Origin: Clostridium acetobutylicum ATCC 824
GTDB taxonomy: Bacteria; Bacillota; Clostridia; Clostridiales; Clostridiaceae
DNA: 64,000 bases
Reading direction: 5' to 3'
NCBI RefSeq assembly: GCF_000008765.1
Contig: NC_003030.1
Span: forward strand, 1,894,001 to 1,958,000
Under the pieces are notes generated by a model. The model made no database searches. It saw only the letters and a program-made list of their open reading frames with translations, and was not told where the DNA came from. Of this stretch, positions 35,227-46,511 are shown one piece after another (within the stretch, counting starts at the first letter, position 1; every line of letters begins with the position of its first letter). Both the position numbers and the translations under genes were made by a program.

Positions 35227-37155
35227 ATGCAAATGAAGAAAGATTTTGGATATATAAGAGTTGGTGTTGCTTCCTGCGAACTTAAGGTAGCAAATCCAAA
35301 TTATAATGTTAAAAGTATAATTTCTATTATGAAAAAAGCTTATAGAAGGCATCATATTAAAGTGTTAGTATTTCCTGAACTTTGTGTTACAGGATATACC
35401 TGTGGGGATTTATTCAATCAAAATCTTTTAATTAAGAGGGCTGAAAATGAATTAAATAACCTATTGGTTTCAACATCAAATATAAATATGATAACTGCTG
35501 TTGGCATGCCGGTTAAAGCGGATAATCAGTTATTTAATTGTGCAGTTATAATTAATAATGGAAATATACTTGGAGTAGTACCAAAAACATTTATACCTAC
35601 ATATAATGAATTTTACGAGAAAAGAAATTTTGCAGGCGCTATTTCAAGGATAAGTGATGAAATTATTCTGTGTGGAAAAAAAGTTCCTTTTGGTGAAAAT
35701 CTGCTCTTCAAAGACATCTATTCAGAACTTTGCATAGGTATAGATATCTGTGAAGATTTATGGGTTAACATACCTCCGAGTTCTTATCATACACTTAATG
35801 GCGCTAATCTAATATTAAATCTATCTGCAAGTGATGAAATTGTTGCAAAATCAGATTATAGAAGGGATCTTGTAAGGCTTCAATCTGCAAAATGTATTAC
35901 ATCCTATGCATATGCTTCTTCAGGGCAAACAGAAAGTACTTCAGATTTAGTATTCTCTGGACATTCTATTATAGCCGATAATGGATCCATACTTAAAGAC
36001 ATAAAATTTGAGGAGGCTTCATATGTCAAATATGCAGATGTAGATATAGAAAAACTAATAAGTGATAGAATTAAATTTAATACTTATATGGGTAGAATAG
36101 AGGATAAAGAATATAGAACAATTAACTTTCACTTAGGTTATAACGAGAACATGCACTTAGAAAGATATGTTGAGGCTTCACCATTTGTACCTTCAAATAA
36201 AAGTAAAAGGAACATAAGATGTAGAGAGATACTAGATTTGCAAGCTTCAGGACTATATCAAAGATTAAATAAAACAGGTATAAATAAGGCTGTTGTAGGT
36301 ATATCTGGAGGTTTAGATAGTACCTTAGCATTACTTGTAATAGTTGAGGCTTTTAAAAAGCTTAAAGCTCCTATGAAAAATATTATAGGCATTACAATGC
36401 CGGGGTTTGGTACTACTAGACGTACTTATAATAATGCTGTAGAGCTTATGAAAAAATTAGGTATTACAATAAAAGAAATATCTATAAAGAAAGCTTGTAT
36501 ACAGCATTTCAACGATATTGGACAAGACTTAAATACCCATGATACTATTTATGAAAATTCTCAGGCAAGAGAAAGAACACAAATACTTATGGATATAGCA
36601 AATAAGGAAGGTGCTATTGTAGTAGGCACAGGTGATTTATCCGAATTGGCACTGGGGTGGTGTACTTATAACGGTGATCAAATGTCAATGTATGGTGTAA
36701 ATAGCAGCATACCAAAGACTTTGGTTAAATACTTAATTATGTGGTATGCAGAAGCATCAAAGGACAATGATATTAGAAACATACTACTCGATATTTATAA
36801 CACGCCTGTAAGCCCTGAATTGTTGCCTCCCGATAAAGAGGGTAATATTAAGCAGAAGACAGAGGATTTAATTGGTTCATATGAATTAAATGATTTTTTC
36901 CTATATAATATGCTTAGGAGTGGCTATGAACCTTTAAAAATATTATATTTAGCAAATATAGCCTTTAAAGATAAATATTCAGAAGATGTTATACATTCAG
37001 CATTAAAGAACTTTTATAAAAGATTTTTTACTCAACAATTTAAAAGAAATTGTATGCCTGATGGTGTAAAGATTGGCTCTGTTTCATTATCACCAAGAGG
37101 TGACTTACGCATGCCGAGTGATGCTTCATATGGATTGTGGATGGATGAATTATAG
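35227..37155 (+). CDS. nadE: Glutamine-dependent NAD+ synthetase
   Basis: The 642-residue protein is two-domain. The N-terminal nitrilase-like glutaminase has Glu51 (FPELCVTGY), Lys120 (VPKTFIP) and Cys175 (GIDICEDLW). The C-terminal synthetase has the PP-loop SGGLDS at 360-365 and GTGDLSELALGWCTYNGDQM. It completes NAD synthesis using glutamine as nitrogen donor. AGGGGAGA precedes the ATG. With pncA, pncB and the nadD-like gene it makes a complete route from nicotinamide to NAD. Confidence 0.96.
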   Translation: MQMKKDFGYIRVGVASCELKVANPNYNVKSIISIMKKAYRRHHIKVLVFPELCVTGYTCGDLFNQNLLIKRAENELNNLLVSTSNINMITAVGMPVKADNQLFNCAVIINNGNILGVVPKTFIPTYNEFYEKRNFAGAISRISDEIILCGKKVPFGENLLFKDIYSELCIGIDICEDLWVNIPPSSYHTLNGANLILNLSASDEIVAKSDYRRDLVRLQSAKCITSYAYASSGQTESTSDLVFSGHSIIADNGSILKDIKFEEASYVKYADVDIEKLISDRIKFNTYMGRIEDKEYRTINFHLGYNENMHLERYVEASPFVPSNKSKRNIRCREILDLQASGLYQRLNKTGINKAVVGISGGLDSTLALLVIVEAFKKLKAPMKNIIGITMPGFGTTRRTYNNAVELMKKLGITIKEISIKKACIQHFNDIGQDLNTHDTIYENSQARERTQILMDIANKEGAIVVGTGDLSELALGWCTYNGDQMSMYGVNSSIPKTLVKYLIMWYAEASKDNDIRNILLDIYNTPVSPELLPPDKEGNIKQKTEDLIGSYELNDFFLYNMLRSGYEPLKILYLANIAFKDKYSEDVIHSALKNFYKRFFTQQFKRNCMPDGVKIGSVSLSPRGDLRMPSDASYGLWMDEL

Positions 37156-37336
37156 ACTATATCTATAGCTTTCCGATTATATTAAATATCTAATTGCAAG
37201 TTTGTAAAGTTTAGAAATACTAGTTTTTACTATAGTCTTGTTTAAAAATAAAATTGTAATATAACTATAAATAAATTGATAGAAACCACTAAATATTATA
37301 TAAAAAGTATCAAACTAGGTTTATTATATAAATTTA

Positions 37337-37365
37337 TTGAACAAATTCATTATTAACTATGATAT
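37337..37365 (+). promoter_or_regulatory. Possible promoter of the symporter gene
   Basis: TTGAAC (37337-37342) and TGATAT (37360-37365) with a 17-base spacer; a TATACT lies slightly further on. It sits about 70 bases before the start codon. Confidence 0.45.
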
Positions 37366-37436
37366 ACTAAGGGTTATAGATAAAGGTCTACCTATTAATA
37401 GCTTTATAAGAAACATATTGACAAGGAGAGTATAAA

Positions 37437-38735
37437 ATGAGAAAGAAGAATTTTAAACTTGGATTAGGTACACAAATAATTATTGGGCTTGTACTAGGAA
37501 TTATAGTTGGTATTGTTTTTTATGGAAATACAACAGTTAGTACATATTTAAAACCATTAGGTGATATTTTCATAAATCTAATTAAAATGATTGTAATTCC
37601 GATTATCTTTTCTACGCTTGTTGTCGGAGTTGCTGGTGGCGGAAGTGGAAAAACAGTTGGAAGATTGGGTCTGAAAACTATAGTTTACTTTGAATTAGTA
37701 ACTACAACGGCAATAATACTCGGAATAGTTTCAGCTAATCTATTTCATCCTGGAACAGGTATAAACCTAAGTTCACTTTCGGCAGCTGATATATCCAGTT
37801 ACATGAAAACCACTAAAACAGCTGAAAATAGTAGCCTGATAAATATGATTGTAAATATTGTTCCTGCAAATATTATTGAATCCTTTGCTAAAGGAGATTT
37901 GCTTTCTGTCATATTCTTTTCAGTTATGTTCGGACTAGGAGTTGCAGCTATTGGAGAAAAAGGAAAGCCTGTTTTGAATTTATGTCAAGGAATTTCTGAT
38001 GCAATGTTTTGGGTGACTAATCAAGTTATGAAAGTTGCACCAATTGGCGTATTCGGATTAATGGGAGTAGCTGTTTCTAAGTTCGGAGTTAAATCTTTAA
38101 TTCCACTTGGGAAGTTAACTATTACAATTTATGGAACTATGATATTTTTCATCTTTGTAATACTTGGTGTAATTTCAAAGTTTATTGTTAAGGTAAATTT
38201 TATTTCATTTCTTAGAGTTATAAAGGATGAAATTATTCTTGCATTTACCTCAGCAAGTTCTGAAGCAGTATTGCCTAAAATAATGCAGAAGAAGGAGAAA
38301 TTTGGCTGTCCTAAGGGAATTGTATCATTTGTTATTCCAACAGGTTATTCATTTAATCTTGATGGATCAACACTATATCAGTCTATTGCGTCATTGTTTA
38401 TAGCCCAAGCTTATGGAATTCACTTATCGTTGGCAGCACAAGTCAAATTAGTGATAATTCTCATGATTACATCAAAAGGTATGGCCGGTGTAGCAGGAGC
38501 ATCTCTTGTTGTACTATTAGCTACTTTAGGCTCAATGGGTATTCCAGTAGCAGGAGTGGCATTTATAGCTGGAATTGACCGTATTCTTGATATGGCAAGA
38601 ACTGTTGTAAATGTAGTTGGTAATTCATTAGCCTCTGTGGTAGTATCAAAATGGGAGCGCGTATATGATAATGCTCAAGGTGAAAGATATGTCCAAGCAA
38701 TAAATAATAAATTTGATGTTAATGAAGTAAAGTAG
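37437..38735 (+). CDS. Sodium/proton:dicarboxylate (DAACS) symporter
   Basis: The 432-residue protein has many hydrophobic segments and DAACS hallmarks: FINLIKMIVIPIIFSTLVVG, the serine-rich loop AFTSASSEAVLPKIM, PTGYSFNLDGSTLY and the KGMAGVAGAS hairpin. Family members import glutamate, aspartate or C4-dicarboxylates with sodium or protons. The exact substrate cannot be read off. AAGGAGAG precedes the ATG. It is monocistronic between an upstream promoter and a downstream terminator. Aspartate uptake would fit near NAD genes, but nicotinate salvage here does not need it. Confidence 0.9.
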   Translation: MRKKNFKLGLGTQIIIGLVLGIIVGIVFYGNTTVSTYLKPLGDIFINLIKMIVIPIIFSTLVVGVAGGGSGKTVGRLGLKTIVYFELVTTTAIILGIVSANLFHPGTGINLSSLSAADISSYMKTTKTAENSSLINMIVNIVPANIIESFAKGDLLSVIFFSVMFGLGVAAIGEKGKPVLNLCQGISDAMFWVTNQVMKVAPIGVFGLMGVAVSKFGVKSLIPLGKLTITIYGTMIFFIFVILGVISKFIVKVNFISFLRVIKDEIILAFTSASSEAVLPKIMQKKEKFGCPKGIVSFVIPTGYSFNLDGSTLYQSIASLFIAQAYGIHLSLAAQVKLVIILMITSKGMAGVAGASLVVLLATLGSMGIPVAGVAFIAGIDRILDMARTVVNVVGNSLASVVVSKWERVYDNAQGERYVQAINNKFDVNEVK

Positions 38736-38773
38736 TTTCCTATATAATAAAATTGGCCTACTTTCTTTAAGTT

Positions 38774-38812
38774 AAAAGCTGTTTGTAAATTACTACAAGC
38801 GGCTTTTTTTAT
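38774..38812 (+). terminator. Terminator after the symporter gene
   Basis: An imperfect hairpin (AAAGCTGTTTGTA with TACAAGCGGCTTT, including G-U pairs) is followed by a run of T residues. Confidence 0.75.
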
Positions 38813-39036
38813 TAGAGTAAAAAATTATGATAATCTGATTAATAAAGTTTATATAATTACTAAGGTTTACTATAAAAAAAACAGTACATATTAATTGAGA
38901 TTATATAATAAATTATAAAGTATTATAGGTAAGTTTTTTCATTTTGAATAAAAACCTTTTTTATGAACATAATTATGCATAAAGAATTTACATAAAAAAT
39001 AAATATTTATAAAAATTGTATTAGGAGAACAATTAA

Positions 39037-40101
39037 ATGTATGATAATGATTTATGGTTTGCTACAATTAATTTGCCATATAGGCAAAAACTAGAGCTTT
39101 TAAGGATTTATAAAACTTCAGATGAGATTTTGTATAACTTCAAAAATTCAGAGCTAATTCAGAAGTATAAATTTGATATTGAGAAGATAAATTATATAAA
39201 AGATGAAATGAAAAAAAGTGGAATGAAAATAGTTTTCTGGAATGACGATGATTATCCTAAAGTATTAAAAAATTATGATGACATGCCTTATGGATTATTC
39301 TATATGGGAAATATTAAGAAATTGAATGAATTGAATTATAATGTTGCAATTGTAGGTTCAAGAAGATGTACACAATATGGTAAGGATATTACAACTATAA
39401 TTTCTCGTGAGATATCGATAAATGGAATAGGAATTATAAGTGGTATGGCCAGGGGGATAGATACATATGCTCACAAAATATGCTTGGAAAATAACGGATA
39501 TACTTGTGCTGTACTTGGCTGTGGGGCTGATGTTATTTATCCAAAAGAAAATAAAAATTTATATTGCCAAATTATTAGAAATGGGTGTATAATTTCTCAA
39601 TATAAACCAAATACAAAACCGCTGCCATATAATTTTCCAATAAGAAATAAAATTATAAGTGGACTTAGTAATCTAGTTTTAGTTACTGAGGCAGATATTA
39701 AGAGTGGTTCGATAATAACAGCGTCCTCTGCTTTAGAACAAGGTAAGGATGTTGGAGCAGTTCCAGGATCTGTCTTCTCTAAAATGAGCAGGGGTACTAA
39801 CAAACTTATTCAAGATGGTGCACATGTAATAAAAGATATTGATGACGTATTTGGAATTTTAAATTTTCAAAAAATTAATTTTAAAAAAATTCGAAATAAT
39901 TCATCATATAGCTCAATGCCTGAAAATCAAAGGCAAATATATGACCTGGTTAGTGATAAGCCCATTCATGTTGATGATATAAAACGATGTCTTAATATTG
40001 ACATTCAGGAACTTTATGAGTTATTATTTGAAATGCAGTTGAAAAATAAAATATTATGCTTAAGTGGAAGTTATTATGTAAGAGTAAATGATTGTTTGTA
40101 A
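39037..40101 (+). CDS. dprA: DNA processing protein DprA (Smf)
   Basis: The 354-residue protein has the Rossmann-like DprA core: AIVGSRRCTQYGKDI, GIISGMARGIDTYAHK, VLGCGADVIYP and GSIITASSALEQGKDVGAVP, followed by a small C-terminal winged helix. It loads RecA onto incoming single-stranded DNA during transformation. In related clostridia comM precedes dprA, but here they are 22 kb apart. TAGGAGAAC precedes the ATG. topA follows after 30 bases. Confidence 0.95.
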   Translation: MYDNDLWFATINLPYRQKLELLRIYKTSDEILYNFKNSELIQKYKFDIEKINYIKDEMKKSGMKIVFWNDDDYPKVLKNYDDMPYGLFYMGNIKKLNELNYNVAIVGSRRCTQYGKDITTIISREISINGIGIISGMARGIDTYAHKICLENNGYTCAVLGCGADVIYPKENKNLYCQIIRNGCIISQYKPNTKPLPYNFPIRNKIISGLSNLVLVTEADIKSGSIITASSALEQGKDVGAVPGSVFSKMSRGTNKLIQDGAHVIKDIDDVFGILNFQKINFKKIRNNSSYSSMPENQRQIYDLVSDKPIHVDDIKRCLNIDIQELYELLFEMQLKNKILCLSGSYYVRVNDCL

Positions 40102-40131
40102 ATATATAAACTTTATTTTGGAGGGGATAAG

Positions 40132-42225
40132 ATGGGACAGAAATTAGTAATAGTGGAATCTCCAGCCAAGGCAAAAACCATAGGTAAATATCTGGGGAAA
40201 AACTACATTGTAGAAGCATCAATGGGGCATGTAAGAGATCTTCCTAAAAGTACTTTAGGAGTAGATATAGATGATAATTATAATCCTAAATACATAACCA
40301 TTAGAGGCAAGGGTGAATTATTGGATAAACTAAAAAAGGCAGCAAAGAAATGTGACAAAATATATCTTGCAACCGACCCTGATAGAGAAGGGGAGGCTAT
40401 CTCTTGGCACCTTTCAAAGGTTTTAAAGATAGATGAAAGTGAAAAGTGCAGAATAGAATTTAATGAGATAACCAAGAATGCAATAAAAACTGCAATAAAA
40501 TGTCCAAGAAAAATTAATATTAATCTTGTAGATGCACAGCAAGCAAGAAGAGTTCTTGACAGATTAGTTGGATATAAGATAAGTCCAATTTTATGGAGAA
40601 AGGTTAAATGGGGACTAAGTGCAGGTAGAGTTCAATCCGTTGCTCTTAAAATGGTATGCAGTAGAGAAAAGCTTATAAATGATTTCAAACCAGAAGAATA
40701 CTGGAGCATAGATGCTCAAGTATATAAACAATCTAAAAAAGATAAGTTTACAATAAGACTAACTTCATTTAAAGGTAAAAAGATAAAAATAAATAATGAA
40801 GAAGAAAATGAACAAATAATAAATAGTATTAAGAAAGATGAGTTTAAAGTTGAAAATGTAAAAGAGGGCACAAAAAATAAGAATACTCTTCCACCATTTA
40901 CTACTAGTACTCTTCAACAGGATGCAAATAAAAAACTTAACTTTTCAACAAAGAAGACAATGTCTGTAGCTCAACAGCTTTACGAAGGAATAGATGTTAA
41001 GGGACATGGTACAATCGGTCTTATTACTTATATGAGAACAGATTCAGTTAGAGTATCAAAAGAAGCTCAAGAGGCAGCTAATGATTATATATTAAATGAA
41101 TATGGTAAAGAGTATTTACCTCCAAGTCCCAAATTATATAAAAGTAAAAAGAATATTCAAGATGCTCATGAAGCAATTAGGCCAACTTATATAGAGCTTA
41201 CTCCTGGTATGGTAAAATCAAGTTTAAAGGATGATCAATATAAGCTTTATAATTTAATATGGTCTAGATTTATGGCAAGTCAAATGGCTAATTGTATTTT
41301 AAATACGTTATCTATTGAAATAAAAAATGGTGAGTATACATTTAGGGCATCAGGTAGCAATGTTAAATTTGAAGGTTTTATGAGAGTTTATAAGTACAAT
41401 ATTGAAGAAGATGAACATAATGAAAAAATTCCGTTGTTGCAAAAAGGTGATTTGTTACATACAGACAAGATAGATGGCAAGCAGCATTTTACTCAACCAC
41501 CTGCTAGATTTACGGAGGCTTCATTAGTAAAAACTCTTGAAGAAAATGGAATTGGAAGGCCAAGTACATATGCGCCTATTATTTCAACTCTTATCGATAG
41601 AAAATATGTAAAGAAGGAAAAAAAGGCTATATTCCCTACTGAACTTGGAAATATAGTAGATAATATATTAAGCGATTATTTTAAGCAAATTATAGATATT
41701 GAGTTTACCGCTGATATGGAAAATAAGCTCGATAATGTTGAAGAAGGAAAAGAAAACTGGAAAGAAATTGTTGATGAATACTTTAAACCTTTGAAGGAAG
41801 CAATTGATATTGCTGAAAAAGAAGTTGCTAAAATAACCATAGAGGATGAGGTTACAGATATAAAGTGTGACAAATGTGGCAGAAATATGGTTATTAAACA
41901 CGGAAGGTTTGGAGATTTTTTGGCATGTCCAGGATATCCAGATTGTAAAAACACAAAACCTATTGTAGAAAAATTGAAAGTAAAATGTCCTAAGTGCGGT
42001 GGAGATGTAATTGTAAGAAGAAGTAAAAAAGGAAGGAAATTTTTTGGATGTAGTAACTATCCAGACTGTGATTTTGTAAGCTGGTTTGAACCTACAGAAG
42101 AAAATTGCCCAAATTGCGGTAGCTTTATGGTTAAAAAATTTAGCAAGGCTAAAGGATACTATCTTCAGTGCTCTAACCAAGAGTGTAAATATGAAAAATC
42201 TAATCCTGATCCTGACAAAAAATAA
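40132..42225 (+). CDS. topA: DNA topoisomerase I
   Basis: The 697-residue protein starts with a Toprim domain (LVIVESPAKAKTIGKYLG and ATDPDREGEAISWHL) and has the active-site Tyr300 in GLITYMRTDSVR. The C-terminus carries three C4 zinc ribbons (CDKCG...CPGYPDC, CPKCG...CSNYPDC, CPNCG...CSNQEC). It relaxes negative supercoils. GGAGGGGA precedes the ATG. The dprA-topA-codY order is conserved in clostridia. Confidence 0.98.
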   Translation: MGQKLVIVESPAKAKTIGKYLGKNYIVEASMGHVRDLPKSTLGVDIDDNYNPKYITIRGKGELLDKLKKAAKKCDKIYLATDPDREGEAISWHLSKVLKIDESEKCRIEFNEITKNAIKTAIKCPRKININLVDAQQARRVLDRLVGYKISPILWRKVKWGLSAGRVQSVALKMVCSREKLINDFKPEEYWSIDAQVYKQSKKDKFTIRLTSFKGKKIKINNEEENEQIINSIKKDEFKVENVKEGTKNKNTLPPFTTSTLQQDANKKLNFSTKKTMSVAQQLYEGIDVKGHGTIGLITYMRTDSVRVSKEAQEAANDYILNEYGKEYLPPSPKLYKSKKNIQDAHEAIRPTYIELTPGMVKSSLKDDQYKLYNLIWSRFMASQMANCILNTLSIEIKNGEYTFRASGSNVKFEGFMRVYKYNIEEDEHNEKIPLLQKGDLLHTDKIDGKQHFTQPPARFTEASLVKTLEENGIGRPSTYAPIISTLIDRKYVKKEKKAIFPTELGNIVDNILSDYFKQIIDIEFTADMENKLDNVEEGKENWKEIVDEYFKPLKEAIDIAEKEVAKITIEDEVTDIKCDKCGRNMVIKHGRFGDFLACPGYPDCKNTKPIVEKLKVKCPKCGGDVIVRRSKKGRKFFGCSNYPDCDFVSWFEPTEENCPNCGSFMVKKFSKAKGYYLQCSNQECKYEKSNPDPDKK

Positions 42226-42386
42226 TTGTATTATTATAGTTATAATTGTCGGAATTGTAAAAAATAAGGTTGAATAAAAAAAACATATATGATATTATTT
42301 TTAATAGATAAGTTGATAATTCGAAATGTTAAGAAAAATTGTAATGTTTTAATACAATAATGATAAGGAAATCGGGAGGAAAAGTA

Positions 42387-43163
42387 ATGTCCATACTATT
42401 AAATAAAACACGTAAGCTAAATACAATACTCCAAAAATCAGGAACAGAACCAGTTATTTTCGATGATATATGTAATATATTAAGCGAAGTGCTAGAATGT
42501 AATGTATACGTTGTGAGTAGAAAAGGGAAAATACTAGGTAATAATTTTTCAAGTGGTTTTGAATGTGAAAAATTAAAAAAAGAAATAATCCCTACTAAGA
42601 AATTTCCTGATTCCTATAATTTAAAACTTTTAGATTGCAAGGAAACAAAAGCTAATTTAAAGCATACTGAATTTTGTACATTCTATGAAAATGAAAAATG
42701 TGAGTTTGAAAACAAAGTTTCAACAATAGTTCCTATAATAGGAAATAGAGAACGTTTAGGAACTTTAGTTTTAGCTAGGTTTACCAAGAAGTTCACTGAT
42801 GATGATTTGGTTTTAGCTGAGTACAGTGCAACAATTGTTGGACTAGAGATACTAAGATCTAAAAATGATGAAATAGAAGCAGAAGCTAGAAAAAGAGCTG
42901 TTGTTCAGCTTGCTATAGGAACTCTATCTTATTCAGAGTTAGAAGCTGTTGAACATATATTTAACGAACTTGATGGAAATGAAGGACTTCTAGTAGCATC
43001 TAAAATTGCAGATAAAGTTGGTATAACTAGATCTGTTATTGTTAATGCTCTTAGAAAATTTGAAAGTGCAGGAGTTATAGAGTCTAGATCTCTTGGAATG
43101 AAAGGTACTCACATAAAGATTTTAAATGATAGATTATTAGAAGGATTAAAGAAAATAAAATAA
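42387..43163 (+). CDS. codY: Global transcriptional regulator CodY
   Basis: The 258-residue protein has the N-terminal GAF-type ligand domain that senses branched-chain amino acids and a C-terminal winged helix ([20 protein letters not shown]). GTP is a second effector in Bacillus. It represses amino-acid and adaptive genes during nutrient excess. The ATG at 42387 follows GGGAGGAAAAG; the ATG at 42360 has no RBS. Length is standard. Confidence 0.97.
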   Translation: MSILLNKTRKLNTILQKSGTEPVIFDDICNILSEVLECNVYVVSRKGKILGNNFSSGFECEKLKKEIIPTKKFPDSYNLKLLDCKETKANLKHTEFCTFYENEKCEFENKVSTIVPIIGNRERLGTLVLARFTKKFTDDDLVLAEYSATIVGLEILRSKNDEIEAEARKRAVVQLAIGTLSYSELEAVEHIFNELDGNEGLLVASKIADKVGITRSVIVNALRKFESAGVIESRSLGMKGTHIKILNDRLLEGLKKIK

Positions 43164-43176
43164 TTAAAGAAAATTC

Positions 43177-43205
43177 TTGAACAGATAAAGTGTATGTGAT
43201 ATACT
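43177..43205 (+). promoter_or_regulatory. Promoter of rpsB
   Basis: TTGAAC (43177-43182) and TATACT (43200-43205) with a 17-base spacer leave a leader of about 105 bases before rpsB. The leader is long enough for a ribosomal-protein control element, but I could not define one. Confidence 0.65.
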
Positions 43206-43316
43206 TACATAGGTAAAAATACACACACTATCCAATTTGAAATCTGTGCTATGTGTTATATAGTGGTTTTAAATAAAAGATAGTGGAGGTAATAACAAAA
43301 TTTAGGAGGAAAAATT

Positions 43317-44018
43317 ATGTCAGTTATTTCAATGAAACAATTATTAGAAGCTGGTGTTCATTTCGGACATCAAACAAGAAGATGGAATCCTAAAATGGCT
43401 CCATACATATTTACAGAAAGAAATGGTATATATATTATAGACCTTCAGAAAACTGTAAAGAAAATTGATGAAGCTTACAACTTCATAAGAGAAGTATCAG
43501 AACAGGGTAAGGATATTCTTTTTGTAGGAACAAAAAAACAGGCTCAAGAAGCAATTGCTGAAGAATCAGTAAGAGCAGGAATGCATTTTGTTAACAACAG
43601 ATGGTTAGGTGGTATGTTAACAAACTTCAATACAATAAAGACTAGAATTGCAAAATTAAATGGCTTAAAGAAAATGGAAGAGGATGGAACATTTGATGTT
43701 TTACCTAAAAAAGAAGTTATCATCTTAAGAAACGAAGAAGAGAAACTTGTAAAAAATTTAGGTGGAATAGTAAATATGACACAATCTAACATTGGAGCTT
43801 TATTTGTAGTTGATCCAAGAAAAGAAAAGAATGCTATTTCAGAAGCGAAAATATTAGGAATTCCTGTTGTTGCAATTGTTGATACAAATTGTGATCCTGA
43901 TGAAGTTGATTATGTAATTCCAGGAAACGATGATGCTATAAGAGCAGTAAGACTTATAACTTCAAAAATTGCAGATGCAATAATTGAAGGAAGACAAGGC
44001 GAGCAATTAGCTGAGTAG
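43317..44018 (+). CDS. rpsB: 30S ribosomal protein uS2
   Basis: The 233-residue protein has uS2 markers [31 protein letters not shown] and [14 protein letters not shown]. It is added late to the 30S subunit and helps bind bS1. A strong AGGAGG precedes the ATG. tsf follows, the near-universal rpsB-tsf pair. Confidence 0.98.
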   Translation: MSVISMKQLLEAGVHFGHQTRRWNPKMAPYIFTERNGIYIIDLQKTVKKIDEAYNFIREVSEQGKDILFVGTKKQAQEAIAEESVRAGMHFVNNRWLGGMLTNFNTIKTRIAKLNGLKKMEEDGTFDVLPKKEVIILRNEEEKLVKNLGGIVNMTQSNIGALFVVDPRKEKNAISEAKILGIPVVAIVDTNCDPDEVDYVIPGNDDAIRAVRLITSKIADAIIEGRQGEQLAE

Positions 44019-44057
44019 TAAAAATAAGAATTGTGTATATAATATAAATATTTTAAT

Positions 44058-44091
44058 AAACAAATGAAGAAGATTTCTTCTTCATTTGTTT
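44058..44091. terminator. Hairpin between rpsB and tsf (attenuator-like)
   Basis: A 15-base arm at 44058-44072 pairs exactly with 44077-44091 around an ATTT loop. No T run follows, so it may partially terminate, set the rpsB/tsf ratio or protect mRNA ends. Confidence 0.6.
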
Positions 44092-44125
44092 ATGTGAATT
44101 GAAGCATAAAACGGAGGTATGAAAC

Positions 44126-45046
44126 ATGATTTCTGCAAGTGCAGTTAAAGAATTAAGAGAAAGAACTGGAGCCGGAATGATGGCTTGTAAAAAAGCTTTA
44201 AGTGAGGCTAATGGAGATTCAGAAAAAGCAGTAGAAATACTAAGAGAAAAAGGATTGGCAGCTGCTGCAAAAAAAGCAGGCAGAGTAGCATCAGAAGGAT
44301 TGGTTGTTGCTTATGTAAATGAAGATGGAAAAAGCGGAGCAATTGCTGAAGTAAACTGTGAAACAGATTTCGTTTCAGCAAATGAAGATTTCAAAGCTTT
44401 AGCAGAAAACATCGTTAAATTAGCAGCAAAAAGTAATTCAAACACAGTAGAAGAATTATTAGAAGAAAACTATGTAGATGGAAGCAGTAAATTAAAAGAT
44501 GTTATAACTGCTTTAATTGCTAAATTAGGAGAAAATATTAATTTAAGAAGATTTACTAAGTTTTCAAATGAAAATGGAACAATCCAAAGCTATATACATG
44601 GTGATGGAAGAATTGGAGTTCTTGTTAACTTAAACGCTGATAAGATTTCTGATGAAGTTCATACTTTAGCAAAGGATATTTGTATGCAAATTGCTGCAGC
44701 AAATCCATTATATTTAGATGAAACTTCTGTTGACCAAACAGCATTAGACAAAGAAAGAGAAATATACAAAGTTCAAGCATTAAATGAAGGCAAACCAGAA
44801 AAAATTGTTGAAAAAATGGTTGAAGGAAGAATAAAGAAATACTTGAAGGAAGTATGTTTATTAGATCAAGTATGGGTTAGAGATTCTGATTTAACAATTT
44901 CAAAATTGGTGGCTAAAAAATCAAAAGAATTAAGTGCTGCTATTTCCATAGCTGATTTCGTAAGGTTCGAAAGAGGAGAAGGAATAGAAAAGAAAGAAGA
45001 AAATTTTGCTGAAGAAGTACAAAAACAAATGCAGCAGAGCAAATAA
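44126..45046 (+). CDS. tsf: Elongation factor Ts
   Basis: The 306-residue protein begins with a UBA-like region ([20 protein letters not shown]) and has the [10 protein letters not shown] motif that inserts into EF-Tu, with EVNCETDFV at about residues 74-82. It exchanges GDP on EF-Tu. An AACGGAGGT RBS lies ahead. A terminator follows. Confidence 0.98.
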   Translation: MISASAVKELRERTGAGMMACKKALSEANGDSEKAVEILREKGLAAAAKKAGRVASEGLVVAYVNEDGKSGAIAEVNCETDFVSANEDFKALAENIVKLAAKSNSNTVEELLEENYVDGSSKLKDVITALIAKLGENINLRRFTKFSNENGTIQSYIHGDGRIGVLVNLNADKISDEVHTLAKDICMQIAAANPLYLDETSVDQTALDKEREIYKVQALNEGKPEKIVEKMVEGRIKKYLKEVCLLDQVWVRDSDLTISKLVAKKSKELSAAISIADFVRFERGEGIEKKEENFAEEVQKQMQQSK

Positions 45047-45052
45047 CATATT

Positions 45053-45079
45053 GGAGAACACTGCGTGTTCTCTTTTTTT
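45053..45079 (+). terminator. Terminator after tsf
   Basis: GAGAACAC (45054-45061) pairs with GTGTTCTC (45065-45072) around a 3-base loop, followed by T7. Confidence 0.9.
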
Positions 45080-45101
45080 AAAATAAAATGATATATGGTA
45101 G

Positions 45102-45827
<726 letters not shown>

Positions 45828-45846
45828 ATTTGGAGGATTTATTTCT

Positions 45847-46404
45847 ATGATAAGTGATATAATTAAAGAATTAGAAGAAAAAATGACAAAAAGTATATCA
45901 GCTTTAAAAAAGGAATTAACATCAATGAAAGCTGGTAGAGCAAACCCAGCTATGCTTGATAGAATTGAAGTTGACTACTATGGAACAATGACACCATTAA
46001 ATCAACTTGCTAATATATCAGTACCTGAATCAAGAGTTCTCATGATTCAACCTTGGGATAAATCAGCTATGAAAAGTATAGAAAAGGCAATATTGATTTC
46101 TGACTTGGGGTTGAATCCATCTAATGATGGTACAACAATGAGACTTGTTATTCCTGAACTAACAGAAGAAACAAGGAAAAATATAGTGAAAAATGTAAAG
46201 AAAGCTGGAGAAGATGGCAAGGTAGCTTTAAGAGCTATACGTAGAGATGCAAATGATAAAGTAAAGAGCTTGAAAAAGGATAACTCTATAACTGAAGATG
46301 AAATGAAGAGTGCAGAAAACGATATTCAGAAGAAAACAGATTCCTATGTTAAAGAAATAGATAAAATGGTTGAAGCAAAGGAAAAAGAGATTATGTCCAT
46401 ATAG
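45847..46404 (+). CDS. frr: Ribosome recycling factor
   Basis: The 185-residue protein has the RRF features [33 protein letters not shown] and the charged helical end. It splits post-termination ribosomes with EF-G. TTGGAGGATT precedes the ATG. A terminator follows, so uppS is transcribed separately or by read-through. Confidence 0.98.
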   Translation: MISDIIKELEEKMTKSISALKKELTSMKAGRANPAMLDRIEVDYYGTMTPLNQLANISVPESRVLMIQPWDKSAMKSIEKAILISDLGLNPSNDGTTMRLVIPELTEETRKNIVKNVKKAGEDGKVALRAIRRDANDKVKSLKKDNSITEDEMKSAENDIQKKTDSYVKEIDKMVEAKEKEIMSI

Positions 46405-46425
46405 CTCGATATATATTGCTTATTT

Positions 46426-46455
46426 AAAACCTGCGCATTTATGCAGGTTTTTTTT
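46426..46455 (+). terminator. Terminator after frr
   Basis: AAAACCTGC (46426-46434) pairs with GCAGGTTTT (46443-46451), with more T residues after. Confidence 0.9.
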
Positions 46456-46511
46456 ATATTAAATATATGTTAAAATATCAGTGTATTTATATATTGATTG
46501 GAGAGAATATA

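Noticed and set aside
41668-42180. A 170-codon minus-strand frame inside topA.
   Set aside because: It is the shadow of topA, without an RBS and with a composition explained by the coding strand.
42086-42277. A 63-codon + strand frame overlapping the end of topA.
   Set aside because: Out-of-frame reading of the zinc-ribbon coding region, no RBS.
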